Positions 1 through 8,869 of a stretch of 64,000 bases of DNA are shown here, piece by piece. Position numbers and translations under genes: made by a program. Where the stretch lies: positions 558,001 through 622,000 of the forward strand of contig NZ_CP035042.1 of NCBI RefSeq assembly GCF_009834345.1. The letters run 5' to 3'. Numbering within the stretch: the first letter of the stretch is position 1; the number at the start of each line of letters is the position of its first letter. Under the pieces are notes generated by a model. It was not told where the DNA came from. It worked only from the letters and a program-made list of their open reading frames with translations, and ran no database searches. Source of the DNA: Billgrantia tianxiuensis. GTDB taxonomy: Bacteria; Pseudomonadota; Gammaproteobacteria; Pseudomonadales; Halomonadaceae.

Positions 1-132
1 TCAAGATGAGACATCCCCGAGGCCTCGAGCCTCCTGAAGGGCCCAGCGAGACCAGCTGGTTGATAGGCCGGGTGTGGAAGCGCTGCAAGGCGTTGAGCTA
101 ACCGGTACTAATGGCCCGTGAGGCTTGACCAT
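1..132 (+). rRNA. 23S ribosomal RNA, 3' end (partial)
   Basis: The window opens inside the last part of a 23S rRNA. The segment ending in GAGCTAACCGGTACTAAT followed by GTGAGGCTTGACC matches the conserved 3' terminus of bacterial 23S rRNA. The molecule ends near position 132, by comparison with the E. coli end. The 5' part lies outside the window. A spacer of about 80 bases without a tRNA separates it from the 5S gene. Confidence 0.93.
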
Positions 133-211
133 ATAACCCCAAGGGGTCTGCGCATCGCGCGCAATTGACGGATACGACGAGACGTAGCGTCGGCATGATT
201 CCAACCGTTTT

Positions 212-331
212 CGCCTGACGACCATAGCGAGTGGGAACCACCTGATCCCATGCCGAACTCAGCAGTGAAACCGCTCAGCGCCGATGGTAGTGTGGGGCCT
301 CCCCATGCGAGAGTAGGTCATCGTCAGGCAT
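212..331 (+). rRNA. rrf: 5S ribosomal RNA
   Basis: A 120-base 5S rRNA. The terminal helix is formed by GCCTGACGA at 213-221 and TCGTCAGGC at 321-329. The internal segments CCATAGCGAG, CCCATGCCGAACTCAG and GATGGTAGTGTGGGG are typical of gammaproteobacterial 5S rRNA. It lies downstream of 23S in the same operon and is followed at once by an intrinsic terminator. Confidence 0.96.
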
Positions 332-339
332 CTTTTCAG

Positions 340-368
340 AAACCCAGCTTCGCAAGAGGCTGGGTTTC
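340..368 (+). terminator. rRNA operon terminator
   Basis: Inverted repeat AAACCCAGC / GCTGGGTTT with a short loop, placed nine bases after the 5S 3' end. There is only a short T-run. It would end rRNA operon transcription. Confidence 0.75.
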
Positions 369-376
369 GCCGTTTA

Positions 377-435
377 GGGGCCTCCCATGGAGAGTCGCGG
401 GGAGCCGCCCTGGACATCGTCAGGCATCTTTTCAG
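377..435 (+). repeat. Degenerate copy of the 5S rRNA 3' end
   Basis: GGGGCCTCCCATGGAGAGT at 377 resembles the 5S segment starting GGGGCCTCCCCATG at 296. CATCGTCAGGCATCTTTTCAG at 415-435 repeats the true 5S tail and its immediate downstream sequence at 319-339. The 5' two-thirds of 5S are absent, so this is a remnant of a second 5S gene or of an rRNA operon recombination event, not a functional RNA. Confidence 0.7.
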
Positions 436-436
436 C

Positions 437-465
437 AACCCCGGCCAACTGGTCGGGGTTTTTTC
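437..465 (+). terminator. Second terminator of the rRNA operon
   Basis: Stem AACCCCG / CGGGGTT followed by TTTTTTC, a canonical rho-independent terminator. It follows the degenerate 5S tail just as the first terminator follows the intact 5S gene, which supports duplication of a 5S-plus-terminator unit. Confidence 0.85.
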
Positions 466-510
466 ATGCCTAAAGGCAGCGTGACCGAAGCAAATGGCTA
501 ACTGTCGCGG

Positions 511-1419
511 TTACGTTGGCGACGATTCGACGACGGAACGCCAGAACTCTTCTGCTGCCTTTCCCGCGAATTCGCGCTCTCTGTAGAGCTTGATGGTGAG
601 AGGAATGCACCACTCCTCTCCTGCTGCCGCCACCAGCAGGCTCTCGTCCAGATCGTCTTCCACCAAGGATTGGGGTAGCCAAGCGAGGCCACGGCCATCA
701 AGCGCCATGGTGCGAAGTACCGAGGCGAGGTGTGCGGTAAAGGCCGGCTGCAAGGCGGATGTCTCCAGGAGGTGGCTAAACACCGCACGAAGGATGCGCT
801 CAAGCCCCGACTCCTCGCTGTATCGAAGCATCGGCACCTCGCTATCTGCCGCCACAGGCAGAGAGAAGCGTGGCCCGCCCTTGGCATCCGGAATGGATAC
901 AGGAATCAGCCTGTCACTGCCAACTCGGGCAGAAAGATAGGTATCCGAGTCTAGGATACCTCGGGCTTGAGGGTGTGCATGGCTTACGACGAACTGCACT
1001 TTTCCTTGCTGCATGAGCCCTTCGCAGCGTTGCAGAACGTCTGACATCAGCTGCAATGGACCGAGTGCCGTACCCGACTCCAGGCTGCGTAGCCAGCGTG
1101 GCAGGAATGTGAAGGACAAGGCGTGGGTGGAGGCCAGCCGCAGTGTCACCGAGCTGGCTTCTGCCACCCGCCTGGCATCGCCAGGTATCCGTGAAACCCG
1201 TGCCAGCATTTCCTGCGCTACCCCGCGGAACCACTCTCCCGTCTCTGTCAGCCTGGCAGGCTGGGTGCTTCTGTCGAGCAGATCCACCCCGATCCACTCT
1301 TCCAAGGCGCGGATACGGCGGCTGAAGGCAGGCTGCGAGCTGTGTCTCTGCTCTGCTGCCCGCGAAAAGTTGCCCGTATCGGCCAGGGCAAGGAAGTCTT
1401 CAAGCCAGATGAAATTCAC
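511..1419 (-). CDS. LysR-family transcriptional regulator, HypT-like
   Basis: A 302-residue LysR-type regulator. The N-terminal 60 residues form the winged helix-turn-helix (NFSRAAEQRHSSQPAFSRRI), and the rest is the periplasmic-binding-like effector domain. The recognition-helix wording QPAFSRRIRALE resembles E. coli HypT (YjiE), the hypochlorite-responsive LysR protein, from memory. The start is a GTG at 1419, since an upstream ATG at 1439 is out of frame. It is divergent from the tartrate dehydratase gene with about 100 bases between them, the usual arrangement for a LysR protein and its target. The true inducer, whether tartrate or an oxidant, cannot be read from the sequence. Confidence 0.88.
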   Translation of the reverse strand: MNFIWLEDFLALADTGNFSRAAEQRHSSQPAFSRRIRALEEWIGVDLLDRSTQPARLTETGEWFRGVAQEMLARVSRIPGDARRVAEASSVTLRLASTHALSFTFLPRWLRSLESGTALGPLQLMSDVLQRCEGLMQQGKVQFVVSHAHPQARGILDSDTYLSARVGSDRLIPVSIPDAKGGPRFSLPVAADSEVPMLRYSEESGLERILRAVFSHLLETSALQPAFTAHLASVLRTMALDGRGLAWLPQSLVEDDLDESLLVAAAGEEWCIPLTIKLYREREFAGKAAEEFWRSVVESSPT

Positions 1420-1520
1420 GGCCGGTTCGTCCAGTGCATGAGGCGAGAGAAATTGAACATTGGCTGAAAGGCTCGAGGATATCGATCATAACGACTCCAT
1501 GACACTGTTTGGAGCCAAGT

Positions 1521-2687
1521 ATGAAGATCGTCGAGATCCGCGAAAAGACCGTGCCCATCAGCTCTTCCATACGTAATGCGTATATCGATTTCAGCAAAAT
1601 GACCTTGAGCCTGGTGGCGGTCATCACCGATGTGATGCGTGACGGCAAGCCCGTCGTGGGTTACGGCTTCAACTCAAATGGTCGCTATGGCCAAGGTACG
1701 CTCATGCGCGAACGCTTCATTCCGCGTTTGCTGGAGGCCGAGCCCGACTCGTTGGTCGACGAGACCGGAAGTAACCTCGATCCGCACAGGGTCTGGGATA
1801 CCATGCTGACCAATGAGAAGCCTGGTGGCCATGGCGAGCGCTCGGTAGCCATTGGAACCATCGACATGGCCATCTGGGACACAGTTGCCAAGATCGAAGG
1901 CAAGCCGCTGTTCCAGTTATTGGCAGAACGCTATGGAATCGGCAAGCCGAATCGCAAGGTCTTCGTGTACGCTGCTGGTGGTTACTACTATCCGGGCCAG
2001 GACTACAAGAAGCTGCAGGATGAGATGCGCAGCTATATCGATCGTGGCTATACGGTGGTCAAGAAGAAGATTGGAGGAGCTTCGCTGGAAGAGGACCTGC
2101 GTCGCATCGATGCCATCATGGAAGTACTGCAGGACGGCCAGAAACTCTGCGTGGACGCCAACGGTCGCTTCGACCTGGAGACCGCGATCGCCTATGCAAA
2201 GGCGCTGTCGCAGTACGACCTGTTCTGGTACGAAGAGCCGGGCGATCCGCTGGATTTCGAACTGCAGTCCGTATTGCGCAGTTTCTACACGAACCCCATG
2301 GCGACCGGCGAAAACCTCTTTTCGATGCAGGACGCGCGTAACCTGATTCGCTACGGTGGGATGCGGCCCGATCGCGACTGGCTCCAGTTCGATTGTGCAT
2401 TGAGCTATGGCCTGGTCGAGTATCTCCGCACACTCGACATGCTCACGGAGCATGGTTGGTCGGCCAGCCGCTGTATTCCGCATGGCGGTCACCAGATGTC
2501 CTTGAATATCGCAGCCGGCTTGGGCCTGGGCGGTAACGAATCTTACCCCGATCTCTTCCAGCCATACGGTGGCTTTCCCGATGGCGTGAGGGTCGAGAAC
2601 GGCTTCGTGACGCTGCCCGATCTGCCGGGAATCGGCTTCGAGGGTAAGGCGGATCTCTATCGGGAAATGGCAGTTCTGTCGGCGTAG
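1521..2687 (+). CDS. tarD: D(-)-tartrate dehydratase, enolase superfamily
   Basis: Predicted to dehydrate D(-)-tartrate to oxaloacetate. It is a mandelate racemase/muconate-lactonising-fold protein of 388 residues that closely follows the Bradyrhizobium japonicum TarD sequence I recall. Visible catalytic residues are K100 (NEKPGGHGE), K181/K183 (KKKIGG), metal ligands D212, E238 and E264, and H321 (CIPHGGHQ). The ATG at 1521 is chosen because GGAG lies six bases upstream; a TTG twelve bases earlier is in frame but has no ribosome site. It stands alone, divergent from a LysR regulator, with no transporter or other tartrate genes in the window. Confidence 0.9.
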   Translation: MKIVEIREKTVPISSSIRNAYIDFSKMTLSLVAVITDVMRDGKPVVGYGFNSNGRYGQGTLMRERFIPRLLEAEPDSLVDETGSNLDPHRVWDTMLTNEKPGGHGERSVAIGTIDMAIWDTVAKIEGKPLFQLLAERYGIGKPNRKVFVYAAGGYYYPGQDYKKLQDEMRSYIDRGYTVVKKKIGGASLEEDLRRIDAIMEVLQDGQKLCVDANGRFDLETAIAYAKALSQYDLFWYEEPGDPLDFELQSVLRSFYTNPMATGENLFSMQDARNLIRYGGMRPDRDWLQFDCALSYGLVEYLRTLDMLTEHGWSASRCIPHGGHQMSLNIAAGLGLGGNESYPDLFQPYGGFPDGVRVENGFVTLPDLPGIGFEGKADLYREMAVLSA

Positions 2688-2761
2688 CCTGCCGCTGAAT
2701 CATGGCATTCGGTGCCAATCCGCCATGTCTCGCTTTACCTCAGTTGATCGGAGGTAATTAC

Positions 2762-2788
2762 ATGATGTATTTGCGTTTTTTCTCGTAG
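2762..2788 (+). other. Eight-codon open frame with a strong ribosome site
   Basis: GGAGG at 2750-2754 is followed seven bases later by ATG ATG TAT and then a stop at 2786-2788, encoding MMYLRFFS. It may be a fortuitous match or a leader for the lipoprotein gene that starts 86 bases downstream. Nothing else supports translation. Confidence 0.2.
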
Positions 2789-2873
2789 AGCGTGGGAACG
2801 TTGGTGATTATCAGGAGTCGCTAGGGTGAGTCGCGGCCATATCCGCTGCGACATAGCCAAGGATGATGCGCCA

Positions 2874-3053
2874 ATGAGAGCCATGCTGTCCGCCTTGCTG
2901 ATGGTTGCCTCACTGGGTGGCCTTGCCGGCTGTGATGATCCCAGTTCAGGAGAGAAAGTGGAACGGAACATCGACCGTGCCATGAAGGATTTGGGAGAGC
3001 GGCTGGAAGGGGTAGGAGATGAGATAGAAGAGGATGCTGCCGAAGAGCCATGA
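2874..3053 (+). CDS. Small secreted lipoprotein, unknown function
   Basis: A 59-residue protein with a short N-terminal hydrophobic segment and a lipobox ending LAGC, so it is probably a membrane-anchored lipoprotein cut before the cysteine. The mature part is about 40 residues, acidic and probably helical (EKVERNIDRAMKDLGERLE, then an EDAAEEP tail). The ATG at 2874 places the signal peptide correctly and has AAGGA ten bases upstream; a GTG at 2826 would add a charged, implausible leader. It resembles entericidin-like small lipoproteins in layout only. Convergent with the chemoreceptor gene. Confidence 0.72.
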   Translation: MRAMLSALLMVASLGGLAGCDDPSSGEKVERNIDRAMKDLGERLEGVGDEIEEDAAEEP

Positions 3054-3064
3054 TATCAATGAGA

Positions 3065-3085
3065 GGCCCGGCGCCAGGCCGGGCC
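3065..3085. terminator. Hairpin between convergent genes
   Basis: GCCCGGC / GCCGGGC stem with a five-base loop in the short gap between the lipoprotein and the convergent chemoreceptor gene. It lacks a long T-run on either strand but is positioned as a bidirectional terminator. Confidence 0.55.
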
Positions 3086-3102
3086 GATTTAGAGGGAGAT
3101 CG

Positions 3103-4806
3103 TTAAAACTCTTCCCAGTCCGATGTAGTGCTGCTGGCCAACTGGGGCCTTGGCGCGGGAGCAGCCGCTTGACGTACTGGGCGCGGCTGCGGCGCGGCAG
3201 GTCTTTGAATGGCATGAGCTTCAATCACATTCTTTGTACCTGCGGCGTCGCCTGACAGGCGGAATGTCGCCACGGCGGCCTCGAGCTGGGCGGCCTGCTC
3301 TTCCAGCGAAGCCGCAGCCGCCGAGGCTTCTTCCACCAGGGCGGCATTCTGCTGGGTGACCTGATCCATCTGGGAGACTGCCAGATTCACCTGTTCGATG
3401 CCGCTGCTCTGCTCCTGAGAGGCAGCGGAGATTTCGTCCATGATGTCGGTCACGCGACGAACCGACTCGACGACCTCCCGCATGGTGGCACCTGCATTCT
3501 CGACCAGGGTCGAGCCTTTCTTCACTTGATCGGATGATGCCTCGATCAATGTCTTGATCTCCTTGGCAGCGTCGGCGCTGCGGCTGGCAAGGCTGCGAAC
3601 TTCGCCTGCCACGACGGCGAAGCCGCGTCCTTGTTCGCCGGCACGGGCCGCCTCGACAGAAGCATTGAGTGCCAGAATGTTGGTCTGGAAGGCGATAGAG
3701 TCGATGACACCGATGATGTCGACGATACGCCGGGAGCTGTCGGAGATTCCATGCATGGTCTGGATCACTTCCTCCACGGCTTCGCCGCCGCGACCGGCAG
3801 TACTGGACGCCTCATTGGCTAGGGTGCTCGCCTGTTGGGCATTGTCGGCATTCTGTCTTACGGTCGCGGTGAGCTGGTCCATGCTGGCGGCGGTTTCCTG
3901 CAGCGAGGCGGCTTGCTCTTCGGTACGTGATGAGAGATCGGAGTTGCCCAACGCGATCTCCTTCGCCCCCACATGGATGGAGCCGCTGCTCGAGCGCACG
4001 GTGGAGACAGTCTGACTAAGGCCGGCCTGCATGTGTTGCATGGCGGAGAAGAGCTGGCCGATCTCGTTGCGACCACGGTCGACGATGGCCTGCGACAGGT
4101 CACCCTTGGCGATGCGCTCGAAGTGGTGGACAGCTTCCTGCAATGGCAGCACGACGATCCGGACCATTGCCATGCGCACCAGGATGACGGTCAGCGTGGC
4201 GAGTACGAGAACGATGATTTCCAGGATATCCATGAGAGCGACTTGGGATTCGTAATCGTCGATGATGGCGTCTCCTTGCTCATGGGCGAAGTCGAAGAAG
4301 CGCTGACTCTCGCCCCGGAAGGCATCCTTGCTCTCCTCGACCCTCGGGAGCAGCGATTCAAAAGTTGCAGCATTGCCCTGAGCGAGAGCCTGCTGCTGCT
4401 GAGCCAATCCCTCGACAAGAGTGGCATAGGCCGTCTTGAGGGTCGTCTCGAACGTGCTGCCCAGCTCGTCCTTGGGCGAGCCGAGGTAATCGGTGAAGCG
4501 CTGCTCCGCCCGTTGCCGCGCTATCTCATATCCCTCCAACTGAGCCGCCGTGCGGGAACTGTCGCCATCTTCCAGTGCGGCTGCCGCCCGTTGCAGGTAG
4601 AGCTGCATATCGCCAAGGTGGGCGCGGGTCAGCGACATGCTGTTCAGCTGGGTCACGTTGACCTCATCGAGCTGACGCAGTGCCCGTTCACCGTTCTGGC
4701 TCATGAAGATGCCCATGCCAGCGACGACGAGAATGAATAGGGTCAGCAAGGCCAGCGAGATCGTCAGGCTGGCCTTGACCGATAGATTGCGCAGAATGCG
4801 GTTCAT
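3103..4806 (-). CDS. Methyl-accepting chemotaxis protein, Tar/Tsr type
   Basis: A 567-residue transmembrane chemoreceptor. Order: TM1 at about 12-34, a periplasmic helical sensor of about 160 residues, TM2 at about 192-212, a HAMP region, then the coiled signalling domain with the conserved hairpin tip ([20 protein letters not shown]). The protein ends in DWEEF, the xWxxF pentapeptide type that tethers CheR and CheB, so it should be methylated efficiently. The tail before it is a proline/alanine-rich linker. The ligand is not deducible. No chemotaxis genes are adjacent, so it is an orphan receptor gene, and a sigma-28-like promoter lies upstream. Confidence 0.94.
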   Translation of the reverse strand: MNRILRNLSVKASLTISLALLTLFILVVAGMGIFMSQNGERALRQLDEVNVTQLNSMSLTRAHLGDMQLYLQRAAAALEDGDSSRTAAQLEGYEIARQRAEQRFTDYLGSPKDELGSTFETTLKTAYATLVEGLAQQQQALAQGNAATFESLLPRVEESKDAFRGESQRFFDFAHEQGDAIIDDYESQVALMDILEIIVLVLATLTVILVRMAMVRIVVLPLQEAVHHFERIAKGDLSQAIVDRGRNEIGQLFSAMQHMQAGLSQTVSTVRSSSGSIHVGAKEIALGNSDLSSRTEEQAASLQETAASMDQLTATVRQNADNAQQASTLANEASSTAGRGGEAVEEVIQTMHGISDSSRRIVDIIGVIDSIAFQTNILALNASVEAARAGEQGRGFAVVAGEVRSLASRSADAAKEIKTLIEASSDQVKKGSTLVENAGATMREVVESVRRVTDIMDEISAASQEQSSGIEQVNLAVSQMDQVTQQNAALVEEASAAAASLEEQAAQLEAAVATFRLSGDAAGTKNVIEAHAIQRPAAPQPRPVRQAAAPAPRPQLASSTTSDWEEF

Positions 4807-4947
4807 CAGGAAAACCTCCTGCTGTGGGGGATTGCGTCACCACGGTATGCGAGTGGGTGAGTGACGTTCTTTGGCATTGCGATGCCTAGTTCATACAAGG
4901 GCAGCGCAGGAGGAAGTTATGAGGTTGTGGCCACGCGCCTAAACGTT

Positions 4948-4974
4948 CTATCGGCACACGGTAGGAAAGGTTGA
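4948..4974 (-). promoter_or_regulatory. Candidate sigma-28 (FliA) promoter for the chemoreceptor gene
   Basis: Read on the minus strand, GCCGATAG at 4955-4948 matches seven of eight bases of the FliA -10 element GCCGATAA. An 11-base spacer separates it from TCAACCTT, a partial match to TAAAGTTT. It lies about 140 bases upstream of the chemoreceptor start, a gene class normally controlled by FliA. Confidence 0.5.
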
Positions 4975-5144
4975 AGTGCTGTTCGTTTAAGTTGACTTAA
5001 TGTTTAATTAAGGAAAATAAAGTAGTTAGCAATTAACATAGACTTACGTCAAAAGCATGAAGCTTACTATAAGAAGAAACTATGAAAAGAATGATACCGG
5101 TTGGAAAAAATCATTTTGAATGAGTCTCGTTATAAAAAATAGAC

Positions 5145-5172
5145 ATAAAAAAGGCCGGCGTGCGCCGGCCTG
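5145..5172 (-). terminator. Terminator of the Tim44-like gene
   Basis: GGCCGGCG / CGCCGGCC hairpin at 5153-5170. On the minus strand it is followed by TTTTTTATG, a canonical rho-independent terminator about 20 bases after the stop codon. Confidence 0.85.
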
Positions 5173-5191
5173 CCTCGCAACATGTCAAGGC

Positions 5192-6013
5192 CTATCCAGC
5201 GTTCTGCTCTATACCCTGTAAATACCAGGGTTCTCCATCGCGCACCTCGCGGACCAGGTGCCAGGTCTCGTTGAACTCGGTCTGCTCACCGTTCTCATCG
5301 AGAATACCGTGAAAGATCACCGTGGCCTCGGCCCTGCCGCCGGTCTCGTGTACGTCGCCGAGCTCTGCGAACAAACGAACGATGTCCGTGCGATTGTTGG
5401 CCGGTTGCTTGCTGCGCTCTTCACGCAGCAAGTTGTAGAGCTCGGGCGTGACGTACTCCTGGATACCCGTGAAATCGTTATTGTCCCAGGCGCGCTGTAG
5501 GGTCATGAAATGCTCCTTGGCGCCGGATAGAAAGCGTTCGCGGTCGAACCAGGCCGGTAGGCTGCCGAAGGTGGCACCGCCCATCGGAGCGCCAGGCATC
5601 GACTGGAAGGTCTGGGGCTCGATCGGCGACTGGCGCTCGGCCGTTTGCTGGGGGCCGGCGGCAGCGACGGTGCGGCGGCGTGCCAACAGTCGGAACAGCA
5701 AGAAACCAAGGCCGGCGATCAGCAGGATGTCCATCAGCCGAAGTTCGTCGAAGGCGCCACCAAAGAACAGCGCCGCCAGCAGCCCGCCGGCGAGCATGCC
5801 CCCCAGCATGCCGGGCATGCGTGAGCCGGTGGCCTGGTTCGGTTGTGCCTGGCGTGCCGGAGTGGCCTGGCTGGGAGCTGCGGCTGGCCGGTCGGCCGAG
5901 CGCGAGAAGCTGCCAACATTACCGCCGCCGCCCATGCGGCGGGCTTCGGCATGTTCGACGGCCAGGCCAAAGCCCAGCACAGCGACCATCAGCATGACGA
6001 GGAAGTGACGCAT
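5192..6013 (-). CDS. Tim44-like domain membrane protein
   Basis: A 273-residue protein with a signal peptide (cleavage likely after residues AEA, about 24), a glycine/proline/glutamine-rich linker, two hydrophobic segments at about 65-86 and 93-111 (LMDILLIAGLGFLLFRLLA), and a C-terminal Tim44/NTF2-like domain from about 150 to the end. Bacterial members are inner-membrane proteins of uncertain role; a link to membrane protein or import functions is only by analogy with mitochondrial Tim44. It is monocistronic, with its own terminator. Confidence 0.85.
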   Translation of the reverse strand: MRHFLVMLMVAVLGFGLAVEHAEARRMGGGGNVGSFSRSADRPAAAPSQATPARQAQPNQATGSRMPGMLGGMLAGGLLAALFFGGAFDELRLMDILLIAGLGFLLFRLLARRRTVAAAGPQQTAERQSPIEPQTFQSMPGAPMGGATFGSLPAWFDRERFLSGAKEHFMTLQRAWDNNDFTGIQEYVTPELYNLLREERSKQPANNRTDIVRLFAELGDVHETGGRAEATVIFHGILDENGEQTEFNETWHLVREVRDGEPWYLQGIEQNAG

Positions 6014-6113
6014 CGAAGGGTTCTCTCTGCAAGGAATGGAGGTAAAGTCGAATTTGGGAGTCCCATTCTAACGGGTATGCTGAGGCCGTGATGACAAAAA
6101 ATGGGAAGAAATC

Positions 6114-6689
6114 ATGCGCGTGACAAGCAAACAGAGTCTGCTGCTGATCGTGGACCTTCAGGCCGGCCTGCTGCCGGTCATCAATGGTGGTGACCAGGCC
6201 GTGGCTGAGGCGGCGTGGCTGGGAGGAATCGCCGGCACCCTGGGCGTACCGGTCTGGGTCACGGAGCAGTATCCCCAAGGCCTGGGTGGCAGCGAGCCGC
6301 GGCTGCTGGAAGCGCTACCCGGCCATCGACTGTGGCGTAAGGTGCACTTCAATGCCCATGCCGAGCCGGATTTTGCCGCTGCGCTCGAGGCGAGCGGCAA
6401 GCGACAGATCGTGTTGTGCGGCAGCGAAGCGCATATTTGCGTGTTGCAGACTGGCCTGGGGCTGCTGGAAGCGGGCTACGAGGTGTATTGGCTCAGCGAG
6501 GCGACGGTCAGCCGGCGCGCGGAGGAGGCAAGGCTCGCCCGCGAGCGCATGATACGTGCGGGCGCGACCCCGGTGAGTGCCGACATGGTGGCCTACGAGT
6601 GGCTCGAGCGCTGTGACGAGGAGCCTTTCCGCCAAGTCCACAGGCGTTATCTCAAGCCACGTTCGGCGCGTCCGCTACGTTTCTTCTGA
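6114..6689 (+). CDS. Isochorismatase-family cysteine hydrolase (YcaC type)
   Basis: A 191-residue isochorismatase-fold hydrolase. The catalytic triad is visible as D14 (LIVDLQ), K76 (LWRKVHFN) and C109 (LCGSEAHICV), the last preceded by the GxExHxC signature. Members hydrolyse amide or vinyl-ether substrates such as nicotinamide or isochorismate; the substrate here is unknown. The size and single domain fit the YcaC/YcaC-like group, not isochorismatase-ArCP fusions. Divergent from the Tim44-like gene and convergent with yaaA. Confidence 0.87.
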   Translation: MRVTSKQSLLLIVDLQAGLLPVINGGDQAVAEAAWLGGIAGTLGVPVWVTEQYPQGLGGSEPRLLEALPGHRLWRKVHFNAHAEPDFAAALEASGKRQIVLCGSEAHICVLQTGLGLLEAGYEVYWLSEATVSRRAEEARLARERMIRAGATPVSADMVAYEWLERCDEEPFRQVHRRYLKPRSARPLRFF

Positions 6690-6694
6690 TCCGC

Positions 6695-7474
6695 TCAGCT
6701 CTGGTCCTCGCGGCGAGTGAAGACCAGGGTATCGCCTTCCGACATGGCGGGGTTGAAGGCATAACCCGCCACATCGAACGCCTTGAGATCCTCAGGGGCA
6801 TTCAGACGCTGATGAATCATCCAGGCAGCCATGAGGCCGCGCGCTTTCTTGGCATAGAAGCTGATGATCTTGAACTTGCCGTTCTTCTCGTCCTTGAACA
6901 CTGGTGTGATCACACGGGCATCCAGCCGCTTGGTATCGACGGCCTTGAAATACTCGTTGGAGGCCAGGTTGACCAGCACCTTCGAGCCGCTTGCGGCAAT
7001 GGCTTCATTGAGCGCTCCGGTCAGGATGTCTTGCCAGTACGCGTAAAGATCCTTGCCGGCAGGGTTGGGTAGCCGAGTCCCCATCTCGAGGCGGTAGGGC
7101 TGGATCAGATCGAGCGGGCGCAGCAGACCATACAATCCTGAGAGGATACGCAGGTGTCGCTGGGCGAATTCGTTGTCGTCGTCGCTGAAAGTGCTCGCCT
7201 CGAGGCCCACGTAAACGTCGCCCTGAAAGGCTTGGGCTGCCGGCTTGGCGTTTTCGGGCGTGAAGCGGGGCTGCCATTCGGCGAAACGGGCGGCGTTGAG
7301 CCCGGCTAGCTTGTCGCTGATGCCCATCAGCTCACTCAGCTGCTGTGGCGAGTAGTCACGGAGGATGGAAACGAGTCGCTGGCTATGGTCGAGAAAGTCC
7401 GGCTGCGAGTGGATGGCCGTCGTGGCAGGGGTCTCGAAATCCAGCGTCTTCGCTGGCGAGATCACGCTCAGCAT
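6695..7474 (-). CDS. yaaA: Peroxide stress protein YaaA
   Basis: A 259-residue UPF0246 protein starting [14 protein letters not shown], the family hallmark. E. coli YaaA limits free iron and DNA damage during hydrogen peroxide stress and has a DNA-binding helix-hairpin-helix fold. The start at 7474 has CAGGAG upstream and gives the E. coli length (258); a longer in-frame reading to 7531 adds residues not found in the family. The gene stands alone and ends five bases from the convergent hydrolase gene. Confidence 0.95.
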   Translation of the reverse strand: MLSVISPAKTLDFETPATTAIHSQPDFLDHSQRLVSILRDYSPQQLSELMGISDKLAGLNAARFAEWQPRFTPENAKPAAQAFQGDVYVGLEASTFSDDDNEFAQRHLRILSGLYGLLRPLDLIQPYRLEMGTRLPNPAGKDLYAYWQDILTGALNEAIAASGSKVLVNLASNEYFKAVDTKRLDARVITPVFKDEKNGKFKIISFYAKKARGLMAAWMIHQRLNAPEDLKAFDVAGYAFNPAMSEGDTLVFTRREDQS

Positions 7475-7597
7475 GGGGCACTCCTGTACCTGGAAGTGGC
7501 GAATCGGGAATGGCCCGAGTATATCAGCCACGAGATGATCACGGGGCTATCGCAACGATAGCCCTGGAGCATGAGAGAGTTGGCGAAGAAGGCACCT

Positions 7598-8628
7598 TCA
7601 AGGGCAAGGGTTCGGAATCTGTCGGTGTACCTCATCAATGGCGTCGAGCACGCTCTGTTCGAGCTTGAGCGCCTCACTGGCCAAGTTGCTCTCGAGCTGT
7701 TCCATCGTGGTGGCGCCAATTATGTTGCTAGTGAGGAAACTGCGCGAATTGACGAAGGCCAGCGCCATCTGGGCCGGATCCAGTTCGTTTTCCCGGGCGA
7801 TATCGACATAGGCGCGGGTAGCCTGCTCGGCGAGCGGTGAGGTATAGCGTTTGAAGCGCTCGAACAGCGTCAGGCGAGCGTTTTCGGGGCGCGCACCAGC
7901 CAGATACTTGCCGGACAGTACGCCGAAGCCGAGCGGCGAATAGGCCAACAGGCCCACGTTCTCGCGATGAGCGATCTCGGCCAGGCCGACTTCGAAAGAC
8001 CGGTTGAGCAGATTGTAAGGATTCTGGATCGAGGCCACCCGCGGCAGGTCGAGTCGTTCGGCCAATTGCAGGGCCTTCATCACACCCCATGGCGTTTCGT
8101 TGGAAAGGCCGATGGCGCGAACCTTGCCGGCATCGACCAGTTCCTTGAGTACGCCCAGGGTCTCTTCCAGCGGGATGGCTTCTTCCTCTTCGTCGTGCTC
8201 ATAGCCCAGGCGGCCGAAATAGTTGGTCGAGCGTTCGGGCCAGTGCAACTGGTAGAGGTCGACATAATCGGTTTGCAGCCGGGCAAGGCTGGCATCGATG
8301 GCCTGGTGGATGTGCTGACGATCGAGGCGTGGACCACCACGGATATGCTCGAGGCCGGGGCCGGTCACCTTGGTGGCGATGATGACGTCATCGCGACTGT
8401 CGCGCCGCTTGAGCCAACTGCCGATATAGGCTTCGGTACGTCCCTGTGTCTCGGCGCGGGAGGTACTGGATACATTTCGGCCGCATCGATGAAGTTGATG
8501 CCGAAGGCTACGGCGCGGTCGAGCTGCTCGTGTGCTTCGGCTTCGCTGTTCTGCTCGCCGAAAGTCATGGTGCCCAGGCACAGGCGGCTGACTTCGATGC
8601 CCGTGTCACCAAGCGGTCGCGTCTGCAT
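7598..8628 (-). CDS. tas: Aldo/keto reductase Tas (apparent frameshift)
   Basis: Close to E. coli Tas (YgdS) over its full length of about 345 residues: start MQTRPLGDTGIEVS, the segment GINFIDAAEMYPVPP with catalytic D and Y, IIATKV with K, LYQLHWPE with H, and the end IGATTMEQLESN. The frame breaks after MYPVPP near 8458. Adding one C to the CCC run on the coding strand (GGG at 8458-8460) restores PPRAETQGRTEAYIG, which matches Tas PPRPETQGLTETYVG. The break looks like a one-base sequence deletion. The ATG at 8628 has CAGGAG upstream. Confidence 0.9.
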
Positions 8629-8869
8629 CGTCGCTCCTGTAGAAGATGGGATCGGTAGCGTTCTTATTGCGCATCCAACGCCATGCTAGCCGAGGCCTAC
8701 CAAGGCAGCAAATCATAGGGGTTGAGTCACCGCCGAGGCGAGCGTATGCTGGCGACCCTCAGCGGCCCCGGCGGAGTCCCGTGGTAGCCTCAAGACTGGC
8801 CATGACGCAGACCACAGGGTGGTGTGGATCCGTCATGCGGCTTCAAGACGAACGCAAGGTTGTTTGCAC

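Larger units (their letters stand above)
4807..5191. other. Intergenic region with AT-rich island
   Basis: This 385-base gap holds the candidate FliA promoter, then about 170 bases (4981-5150) at roughly 25-35 percent GC in a chromosome that is otherwise above 60 percent, then the terminator of the Tim44-like gene. Only very short open frames exist in it (for example 20 codons from about 5057), without good ribosome sites. No RNA gene was recognised. Confidence 0.6.

Noticed and set aside
7598..8581. Reading the broken tas gene as an intact 327-codon gene
   Set aside because: The first 45 residues of that frame are arginine-rich nonsense; the true N-terminus is in the other frame from 8628.
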